DNA from: Akkermansiaceae bacterium
Lineage (GTDB): Bacteria > Verrucomicrobiota > Verrucomicrobiia > Verrucomicrobiales > Akkermansiaceae
Direction: 5' to 3'
Length of the DNA: 12,296 bases
Assembly (NCBI GenBank): GCA_903909905.1
Contig: CAIVXP010000208.1
Coordinates: 1 to 12,296 of the forward strand
Part shown: piece by piece, positions 6,633 through 12,296 of the stretch
Position numbering within the stretch: position 1 is the first letter of the stretch
Layout of the letters: every line of letters begins with the position of its first letter
Notes under the pieces: model-generated
Told to the model about the DNA's origin: nothing
Databases searched by the model: none
The model's input: only the letters and a program-made list of their open reading frames with translations
Position numbers and translations under genes: made by a program

Positions 6633-7574
6633 ATGACTCCCGAGGCATGGTGGCAGAGGCGGTTGGAATGGGCGAAGTCGGTGATGGCCGAGTGCTTTGC
6701 CAACGGGTTTGGGTCGATGGAAAAAATCGAGCCGCATTTGGCACAGGGGCTGACACATGTGTTGTCGCGTTCGGGTTCGCTCGTGCGTGCGGTCACCGCC
6801 TATTTGATCGGCCTTGAAATGGGCGTGATCGATGAAGCGGCAAAGGCGATTGCGTGTGGGATTGAGTACCTGCATACCGCTTCGTTGGTCTTTGATGACC
6901 TTCCCGCGATGGACGATGCGCGGATGCGGCGTGGTGCGCCTTGCTTGCATGTGGTGCAAGGTGAAACCATCGCGATACTTGCGGCGCTGGCGTTGGTGAA
7001 TCGCGGGTATTCGATGCTTTGGCAGGGGATTTCGCAGGCGCAGTCCGGCGAGCGCATGCAGCAGGCAGGTGACTTGGTCGACGAGTGCCTTGGCGTGCAC
7101 GGCGTGATCGGTGGTCAGGCCATGGACTTGAGAGGTGCGGGCAATGCCTCTTCGGTGGCCGATGTCACGGAGGTCGCCGCGCGCAAGACTGGCGATTTGC
7201 TGCGTCTGACGCTGGTGCTACCGGCTTTGGTGGGCAATGGCGCGGATCGCGAAATTCAATTGCTCAATCGTATCGGTTTGATGAGGGGCCTGGCGTATCA
7301 GGCCGCGGATGATTTGAAAGATGTGCTGGGAGCCGAAGAGGAAACTGGCAAGACCGCGTCGCGTGACCAGACCTTGGGTCGGCCGAACCTGATCATGGCC
7401 GAGGGTTTTCAAGCGACGCTGCGTCGCTTCAGCCGTCTGCGCAGGCTTGGAGATCGCATGCAATCGGCTTTGCCAGGTTCGCATGAGCGTTGGGGCATGC
7501 TTGCTCCGCTGCGTGTAACCTTGCCGGTGCGCACCGATCTTCTCGGATCGCCGGTGATCATGAATGCGGTCTGA
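6633..7574 (+). CDS. polyprenyl diphosphate synthase (short-chain trans-isoprenyl synthase)
   Basis: 313 residues, normal for the family. The enzyme condenses isopentenyl diphosphate with allylic diphosphates (farnesyl or geranylgeranyl products are likely) in the cytoplasm. First Asp-rich motif: FDDLPAMDDARMRRG (87-101, DDxxxxD). Second: YQAADDLKDV (222-231). GGQAMDL (160-166) and ARKTGDLLR (183-191) also match the fold. The four-residue spacer in the first motif is the form found in bacterial farnesyl and type II/III geranylgeranyl synthases; HTASLVF before it resembles geranylgeranyl synthases. The usual GGKRxRP motif near residue 48, whose Lys and Arg bind isopentenyl diphosphate, reads GSLVRAV here: Arg52 remains but the KR pair is gone. 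The C-terminal 50 residues are poorly conserved. No Shine-Dalgarno site is visible. It follows the YceI gene by 38 bases and precedes the ABC permease by 24. Confidence 0.88.
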   Translation: MTPEAWWQRRLEWAKSVMAECFANGFGSMEKIEPHLAQGLTHVLSRSGSLVRAVTAYLIGLEMGVIDEAAKAIACGIEYLHTASLVFDDLPAMDDARMRRGAPCLHVVQGETIAILAALALVNRGYSMLWQGISQAQSGERMQQAGDLVDECLGVHGVIGGQAMDLRGAGNASSVADVTEVAARKTGDLLRLTLVLPALVGNGADREIQLLNRIGLMRGLAYQAADDLKDVLGAEEETGKTASRDQTLGRPNLIMAEGFQATLRRFSRLRRLGDRMQSALPGSHERWGMLAPLRVTLPVRTDLLGSPVIMNAV

Positions 7575-7598
7575 TGGGCCATAGACACGGATGACTGC

Positions 7599-8711
7599 AT
7601 GAGTCTTTGGCGAATGATTTTCACCAACCTGCGCCGCCACCGCGTGCGCACGCTGATCGGTATGGTCGGCATCGCGTTGGGTGTCGCAACGATGTTGAGC
7701 GTCGTTGGTCTGCTTGGCGGGGCAGTGAGGATGTTTGAGCGCATTTTGCGCAATGATTCGGAGCTGTTGGTGTTTGAGAAAAATGTTTCGGATTTGTTCT
7801 TCAGCAATGTGCCGGTGGAATTGGCGCAAAAACTTCGCGAGCAATCATTTGTCAAGGCCGCGCGGCCGGTGTTGTTTGCGATCATTGCCGCGCCGGGGAG
7901 GCCGGTGGTAACCTGCTTCGGCATCTCCGCCGATGATCCACGGTTTGACGGAGCCGACTGGATCAGTGGCGGTGCTGGGGATTTCCGCGACGATGCGCGC
8001 GGGGTGGTGCTGGGTGAGAGGGCCGCGGATTTCCTCAATGCTAAGGTCGGTGGCACGGTGACGCTGGGTCAGGAGGACTGGCCGGTGGTCGGGGTTGTCC
8101 GCATGGAGAATGGATTTGAAAATGGCGGCGTGTTTATGCCGCTAGCCGAATGCCAGCGGGCGTTTCACAAGGATGGGGTTTGTTCGGTGGTGACGGTGGC
8201 TTTGGCTGACGGTGCGAAAACTTCCGAAGTGAAGGATTGGGTCAGCGCCAACTTCCCGCGCATGACGGCTTTGGAAAACGAAGAATTCAGCCGCAGTTAT
8301 TCGCAGTTTCGAATCATGAAAACCACCGCGTGGGTGGTGGGTGGTTGTGCGTTTTTGTTGGGTGGATTGAGTGTCACCAACACGATGATCCTCTCGGTTT
8401 TCGGCCGCATTCGTGAGCTCGCGATTGCAAGGGTTTGTGGATTTTCACGAGGTCAGGTGGCGTGGATGATTTTTGGCGAATCGATTTTGATTTCACTCAT
8501 GGGCATCGCGGCCGGATGGTTGTTGAGTTCGGCTGGCTTGCGGGTCCTGCGGGAGGTGCCACAACTTCAGGGTTACATCGAGCCAACAGTCGGCTGGGTC
8601 GAGCTCGCGGGGGCGGCGGCGCTGGCGATGATCACGGCGCTCGCGGGAACACTTTATCCGGCATGGGTGGCCGCGCGGCTTGATCCGGCAAGTGCCCTGA
8701 GATTTGAATGA
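7599..8711 (+). CDS. ABC transporter permease, FtsX/MacB/LolCE type
   Basis: 370 residues. One membrane helix near the N-terminus (about 18-40, after RRHRVRTLIGMVGIALG) is followed by a roughly 190-residue periplasmic domain of MacB-PCD type and a C-terminal FtsX domain with three helices (about 245-265, 290-312, 335-360). The motifs LRRHRVRTLIGMVGIALGV, FGRIRELAIARVCGFSRGQV and LYPAWVAARLDPASALRFE are characteristic of this class, which moves lipoproteins, lipids or other envelope substrates without carrying them through a channel. Its ATPase partner is the next gene, overlapping by four bases (ATGA, 8708-8711). The single-permease, four-helix architecture fits a homodimer. Substrate unknown; neighbours hint at envelope lipid, isoprenoid or redox-protein assembly. 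Confidence 0.9.
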   Translation: MSLWRMIFTNLRRHRVRTLIGMVGIALGVATMLSVVGLLGGAVRMFERILRNDSELLVFEKNVSDLFFSNVPVELAQKLREQSFVKAARPVLFAIIAAPGRPVVTCFGISADDPRFDGADWISGGAGDFRDDARGVVLGERAADFLNAKVGGTVTLGQEDWPVVGVVRMENGFENGGVFMPLAECQRAFHKDGVCSVVTVALADGAKTSEVKDWVSANFPRMTALENEEFSRSYSQFRIMKTTAWVVGGCAFLLGGLSVTNTMILSVFGRIRELAIARVCGFSRGQVAWMIFGESILISLMGIAAGWLLSSAGLRVLREVPQLQGYIEPTVGWVELAGAAALAMITALAGTLYPAWVAARLDPASALRFE

Positions 8712-9406
8712 AAACCGACGAAACAAAACCGGCGCTGCATGTGATTGTGCGTGATGCGTGGAAGAGCTTCGACCGCGGAAGGATCGAGGTGTTGAGAGGC
8801 ATCAGCATCGAAGTCGCGCACGGCGAGGTGGTGGCCTTGCTGGGTTCTTCGGGCTGCGGCAAGTCGACCTTGCTCAATGTAATTTCCGGCCTGGAGCCTG
8901 TCGAAAGCGGCGAAGTGTTGGTGGATGGGCGCGTGGTCGGCGACGAGTCAACGCGCATCGGTCTGCTGCGGCATCACATCGGGTATGTGTTCCAGCTGCA
9001 TCACCTGATGCCCGATCTGACGCTCCGCGAAAATTGCCTTGTCCCGGTAGTGGCTGCGCGCGGTGATCGCAACGCAGGGATCAAGCGTCTCAACAAACTC
9101 GCGATAGCGACCGGCATTGATCATCGACTTGGCCAGCGCGTGCGCGAGCTATCCGGTGGTGAGCGCCAACGCGGTGCCTTAGTGCGCGCGTTGATTAATG
9201 ATCCGCGGCTTTTGCTTTGTGATGAACCCACTGGTGCGCTGGATGAAAGCAATCGAGAAAAAGTTTTCGGACTTCTGCTCGACCTTGCGCGCGCGGGTGG
9301 CAGGACACTGATCATTGCGACGCACGATCCGGCGATTGCCGAGCGCTGCGACCGGATGATCCGGATTCGTGATGGCAAGATTGCCGGGGAGGGCGTGGGG
9401 TCATGA
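8708..9406 (+). CDS. ABC transporter ATPase, LolD/MacB-like
   Basis: 232 residues, the usual length for a stand-alone nucleotide-binding subunit. Walker A is GSSGCGKST (46-54), the Q-loop Gln96 lies in YVFQLHHLMPDLTLREN, the signature is LSGGERQ (148-154), Walker B is LLLCDEP (168-174) followed by the GALD D-loop, and the switch His206 is in ATHD. The FQLHHLMPDLT stretch is close to LolD and related exporters that pair with FtsX-type permeases. It supplies ATP hydrolysis for the permease encoded immediately upstream. Its start overlaps the permease stop by ATGA, and its own stop overlaps the next start the same way (9403-9406), a sign of translational coupling across three genes. Confidence 0.93.
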   Translation: MKTDETKPALHVIVRDAWKSFDRGRIEVLRGISIEVAHGEVVALLGSSGCGKSTLLNVISGLEPVESGEVLVDGRVVGDESTRIGLLRHHIGYVFQLHHLMPDLTLRENCLVPVVAARGDRNAGIKRLNKLAIATGIDHRLGQRVRELSGGERQRGALVRALINDPRLLLCDEPTGALDESNREKVFGLLLDLARAGGRTLIIATHDPAIAERCDRMIRIRDGKIAGEGVGS

Positions 9407-10635
9407 GCAAGTGCGGCGATGATCCGGTGCGTGATGCCTGTGGTCATGCGCTGGCATGGTTGGCCGTGGCAAATGGTATGGGTTTGTGGCTGGCCTTGAT
9501 GCTGTGGTTTCCGGCGCTCAATCACAGCGAGTGGTCCTATGGTCGCTGGGTGCCGGTGCATTTGAATCTGCAACTCTACGGGTGGACCTCGCTGCCGCTC
9601 ATCGCGTGGTTGTTCCGATTGTACAAAGCCGATGCCGAATCCATTCGCTCATGGGCTAGCGCCGCGTTGTGGGCATGGTCGGCGGCCTTGGTGGTTGGTG
9701 CGGTCTCATGGCTCTTAGGTATGACCTCGGGAAAAATTTTCCTCGATTGGACCAGTGGCGCCTTGGTCTCGTTTCTCATCGCACAGGTGATTTTGTGGAT
9801 CGTGCTGGTGGCGGCGTGGAAGAGGAATCAGTCCACATGGGATGGCAAATGGCGCATGGGATTGCTGGTGGTCCTGATGTCATTGGGCATGGTGCCCGTT
9901 TCGTTGTGGTTTGCTTCGTCGCCTGCAGTCTATCCGCCGGTCGATCGAAGCACTGGTGGCCCGACGGGTGCGAGTCTGCTGGGTTCGTCGTTGATCGTGG
10001 TGGGCTTGATGCTGGCGATGCCGCGCGTCGCGCGCTTGGCGGGTCATGGCATCAGGGGCTCATGGCTGTGGATTTACTTTGGTGTTTCGTGGCTGGCATT
10101 TTTCATTTTCGAACACATCGGTGGCACGCATCGCGATGTGTGCCAATTGATATCGATGGCGATGCTGTTGCCATGGGTGTGGATCATTCCGCGCGATTGG
10201 TCGGGCTATGATTGGCCGGCATCATCAAAAAGTTGGAGGCACGCGATGATCGCATGGTGGGGTCTGCTCGTGCTGAGCGGATGGCTGATGTATCAGCCGG
10301 GCGTGCTTGATCGCGTGAAATTCACACAAGCCTTGGTCGGTCACTCGCATCTGGCGATGGCGGGATTCACCTCGTCGTTTTGCATGTTGCTGATGGGCCT
10401 GCTTACCGGTTCCTGTGTTGGCTCGAGGTGGTCGGTGTTGATTTGGAACATGTCCGTGCTTGGCATGGTAATCGCACTTAAAATATCCGGCTGGCTCGAA
10501 GGTGGCGGGTGGTCTTGGATGCTTGAAGCACCGCTGTGGCGTGAGATCGGGTGGGGTATTCGTGCGGGTTGTGGATTGGTGATGTGGTTGATATCTGTGA
10601 AGTGGTGGCTCGATTGGAATCAGGATCATGAATAA
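9403..10635 (+). CDS. heme-copper oxidase subunit I-like (CcoN-like) membrane protein, divergent
   Basis: 410 residues, nearly all membrane helix (about 11-12 segments). Histidines fall in patterns like those of cbb3/NO-reductase catalytic subunits: His53 in VPVHLNLQLYGWTSLPL resembles the helix II low-spin heme ligand; FEHIGGTHRDVCQL (236-249) resembles the helix VI region with a copper-ligand His; and ALVGHSHLAMAGF (310-322) resembles the helix X His-x-His that binds both hemes. Only one hydrophobic segment lies between 263 and 310, and I see no helix VII His-His pair, so the canonical CuB site appears incomplete. CcoN is usually about 470 residues. It may be a heme-binding membrane protein derived from an oxidase rather than an active oxidase; an NnrS-like role is an alternative. 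It starts within the ATPase stop (ATGA) with a purine-rich GGGGAGGG upstream. Two genes downstream encode a CcoO-like heme c domain, which supports a respiratory role. Confidence 0.65.
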   Translation: MSKCGDDPVRDACGHALAWLAVANGMGLWLALMLWFPALNHSEWSYGRWVPVHLNLQLYGWTSLPLIAWLFRLYKADAESIRSWASAALWAWSAALVVGAVSWLLGMTSGKIFLDWTSGALVSFLIAQVILWIVLVAAWKRNQSTWDGKWRMGLLVVLMSLGMVPVSLWFASSPAVYPPVDRSTGGPTGASLLGSSLIVVGLMLAMPRVARLAGHGIRGSWLWIYFGVSWLAFFIFEHIGGTHRDVCQLISMAMLLPWVWIIPRDWSGYDWPASSKSWRHAMIAWWGLLVLSGWLMYQPGVLDRVKFTQALVGHSHLAMAGFTSSFCMLLMGLLTGSCVGSRWSVLIWNMSVLGMVIALKISGWLEGGGWSWMLEAPLWREIGWGIRAGCGLVMWLISVKWWLDWNQDHE

Positions 10636-11017
10636 GAGAAATTGGGACATCATGTGGAGTGCAGGGGTCGGGCTGATGGATCTTTGCACCGGCTTGGTTT
10701 TGATCTTTGCGCCGGGTCTGGTGTTTTCCGTCTTTGGCATCAGCGTCGATGAGGCGGCGATGGATTTTGTGAACTGGGTGGGCGCTTTCGTTTTTGCGGT
10801 AGGCTTGAGTTATGCCTGGGCGCTGTCGCGCGAATCGATGCCGGTGGTTTGGAAAATTACGGGTCTGGTGAGGTCGGTGATCGCCGTGTTTCTCATTGGC
10901 AAGGTGCTTGCCGGATCGATGCCTGCGAATTGGCTTGGCGTTGCCGCATGCGATGGCTTTGTGGCCTTGGTGCAGTTTGTAGTCTTGTGGCGGCGAAGGA
11001 TTGGAGGTGGCGCATGA
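10628..11017 (+). CDS. small four-helix membrane protein, function unknown
   Basis: 129 residues from ATG 10628, overlapping the end of the previous gene by eight bases; AGGA lies a few bases before the start. Four hydrophobic segments are visible at about 12-36, 46-66, 76-96 and 101-122, ending in a basic RRRIGG tail, which suggests a cytoplasmic C-terminus. The pattern (short polar N-terminus, four helices, no cysteines in a metal motif, no conserved histidines) is like many small DoxX-like or accessory membrane proteins, but I do not recognise a family. Its tight placement between the heme-copper-oxidase-like gene and the cytochrome c fusion suggests an accessory or assembly subunit of the same complex. 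Its TGA stop overlaps the next ATG (11014-11017). Confidence 0.75.
   Translation: MNKRNWDIMWSAGVGLMDLCTGLVLIFAPGLVFSVFGISVDEAAMDFVNWVGAFVFAVGLSYAWALSRESMPVVWKITGLVRSVIAVFLIGKVLAGSMPANWLGVAACDGFVALVQFVVLWRRRIGGGA
11003..11008 (+). promoter_or_regulatory. strong Shine-Dalgarno site deciding the start of the fusion gene
   Basis: GGAGGT lies five bases before ATG 11014. It is the clearest ribosome-binding site in the window, where several other genes have weak or no such site. It supports ATG 11014 over the nearby in-frame ATG codons at 11020 and 11029. Confidence 0.7.
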
Positions 11018-12296
11018 CGATGCTTTCCATGCGTGCGGTCTTGGTGATTGCGGGGGTCTATGGATATTTCCTGATCTTTGCTCAGTTTGCGTTCGTCGAA
11101 CTGATGCGCGGTGCCGCTGTTTCCAGTATGAAAGAGAAGTTGGTGCTTGGCACCATGGCGCTTTCGGGAATTGCTGCGGGGTTTCTTGCGGCCAAGCGCG
11201 GACCCAGTGTGTCGTCACTGCGCATCGCATTGATCGCCGCAGCGTTGGTCGCGGCATCGAGCCCTTTTGCGCGATCCGTGCCTGAAGGTTTTTGGGTTTC
11301 GGCGCTGCTTACTGGTGGGGCATTGGGGATGATCACGGTCAACCTCGCCGCCATGCTTCGACGCTGGTGCGGACTCATGGGTGTGGGTATCGGCGTTGGG
11401 CTTGGTTATGCAATTTGCAATCTGCCGCCGGTCTTCATGTCGGGCGCGGTGAATCAATCGTTTTTTGCGGCGGGCTTCGCCATGATCGCATGTCTTGCGG
11501 TGCCGCCTGATGGAGAAGCTGTAACAGACGATTGGTCGTCGCCGAGTCATGAGGCGCTGCCATTGATTGCGGCTTTGTTGGGACTCACCGCACTCGTGTG
11601 GCTCGACTCGTCGGCATTTTTCATCATTCAGCACACGCATGATTTGAAAGAATCGACATGGGGCGAGGCCTTGTTATGGCGCAACGCTGCGTTGCATCTT
11701 GGCGGGGCTTTGCTTGCCGGGTGGTGGATGAAAAAATCCTCGGGGCGTGGGCTCATGCTTAGTGCGTGGGCTTTGCTGGCGCTGGCGGCGTTGCTGGTGA
11801 ATTCGCCTGATGGTCGCAGCGTCGCGGGTTGGCTTTATCCACTCGGTGTGTCGCTGTATTCGGCGATGCTGGTGGCGGTGCCGGGTTGGTTCTCGGGTGC
11901 GAATGTTGCGCGTGCAGCGGCATGGCGAGCAGCGTGGATTTTTTCGGTCGCCGGATGGTTTGGTTCGGCCAATGGTATCGCGATGGCTGGCGAATTGCAG
12001 CGTGTGCCGGTCATGTTCATCGTCATCGCCGGCATTTGCGTGTGGCTTGCCACAGGTTTTTCCAAAGCGCTGCGTTGGCGTAACTGGTTCATGGTCGCGT
12101 TGGTTGTCATGCCAGCGTTGATTGCAGGTCGTGCCAAAACTGCTGCGGAAATCGCGCCGACACCGGTCGAGCGAGGTCGTGCGGTGTATGTGGCGGAAGG
12201 GTGCATCAACTGCCATTCTCAGTATGTGCGACCGATCGCGCTCGATGAGGCCACATGGGGAAGTGCCGGCAAGCTCCAGCAAGTGCTCGCAGGCAA
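11014..12296 (+). CDS. MFS-like membrane domain fused to CcoO-like cytochrome c (right end cut off)
   Basis: The frame is open from ATG 11014 to the window edge (427 codons and two bases) with no stop. Residues 1-370 contain about 12 hydrophobic segments in two halves split by a polar stretch near 165-182, like a major facilitator transporter (for example VLGTMALSGIAAGFLAAKRG, GALGMITVNLAAML). The last helix is followed by AAEIAPTPVERGRAVYVAEG and then CINCHSQYVRP, with the heme c motif Cys397-x-x-Cys400-His401. That segment closely resembles CcoO of cbb3 oxidases ('EGCxNCHSQxxRP'), a mono-heme c domain normally anchored by one helix. Here a whole transporter-like domain takes the anchor's place. 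The axial Met ligand would lie beyond the edge. It overlaps the preceding gene by ATGA. Whether the MFS part still transports anything is unknown; it may be a membrane anchor or heme/copper-linked permease. Confidence 0.8.
   Translation, partial: MTMLSMRAVLVIAGVYGYFLIFAQFAFVELMRGAAVSSMKEKLVLGTMALSGIAAGFLAAKRGPSVSSLRIALIAAALVAASSPFARSVPEGFWVSALLTGGALGMITVNLAAMLRRWCGLMGVGIGVGLGYAICNLPPVFMSGAVNQSFFAAGFAMIACLAVPPDGEAVTDDWSSPSHEALPLIAALLGLTALVWLDSSAFFIIQHTHDLKESTWGEALLWRNAALHLGGALLAGWWMKKSSGRGLMLSAWALLALAALLVNSPDGRSVAGWLYPLGVSLYSAMLVAVPGWFSGANVARAAAWRAAWIFSVAGWFGSANGIAMAGELQRVPVMFIVIAGICVWLATGFSKALRWRNWFMVALVVMPALIAGRAKTAAEIAPTPVERGRAVYVAEGCINCHSQYVRPIALDEATWGSAGKLQQVLAG

Noticed and set aside
10225..11257. 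Minus-strand open frames at 10225-10740 and 10478-11257
   Set aside because: Pro/His/Thr/Gln-rich translations typical of the antisense of membrane-protein genes; no start site or family match.
11674..12282. 202-codon minus-strand open frame
   Set aside because: Antisense of the MFS-cytochrome c gene, Arg/His-rich; the plus frame has the heme c motif and a strong ribosome site.

Overview
The window (about 57-58% G+C by eye) looks like a chromosomal stretch from a Gram-negative, aerobic, environmental bacterium. A verrucomicrobial or related PVC-group host is my best guess. It rests on the eukaryote-type (GH13_8) branching enzyme, a DUF4870 membrane protein, weak or absent Shine-Dalgarno sites at several starts, and the mix of respiratory genes. 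This is an inference from gene content, not a phylogenetic result. I see no rRNA, tRNA, CRISPR array, insertion sequence or phage gene. Genes fill the window almost completely, and no gap exceeds about 150 bases.

Layout. (1) 2-2338: the C-terminal end of an SbtA-type sodium-dependent bicarbonate permease, then a complete glycogen branching enzyme (glgB). (2) 2430-2840, minus strand: a small DUF4870-type membrane protein, convergent with glgB and divergent from the next block. (3) 2941-5389: a copper/metal block. It holds a CopA-like multicopper oxidase with all four copper-ligand motifs and a C-terminal extension like the CopB outer-membrane barrel, but an in-frame TAG interrupts it just before the first ligand motif. 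A small exported YHS/TRASH-type cysteine protein follows and ends in a hairpin terminator. (4) 5402-5899, minus strand: an exported thioredoxin-fold-like protein without a CXXC motif, sharing that terminator from the other side. Its upstream region, divergent from the next gene, carries a Fur-box-like palindrome. (5) 6047-12296, plus strand: a long run of tightly packed genes. These are a YceI lipocalin-like isoprenoid-binding protein, a polyprenyl diphosphate synthase, an FtsX/MacB-type ABC permease, its LolD-like ATPase, a divergent heme-copper-oxidase subunit I-like protein, a small four-helix membrane protein, and a large protein joining an MFS-like membrane domain to a CcoO-like cytochrome c domain. 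The last gene runs off the right edge.

How they may work together. From the ABC permease onward the genes overlap at start/stop codons, so they are probably translationally coupled. The last three look like a non-canonical cbb3-like membrane redox module: a CcoN-like protein with a reduced histidine set plus a CcoO-like heme c carried on a transporter fold. The YceI/prenyl synthase/ABC part suggests envelope isoprenoid or lipid handling beside it. The copper oxidase, YHS protein and possible Fur site suggest that metal supply and redox stress are a theme of the locus. The most unusual items are the interrupted CopA-CopB-like fusion and the MFS-cytochrome c fusion beside a reduced heme-copper oxidase subunit.
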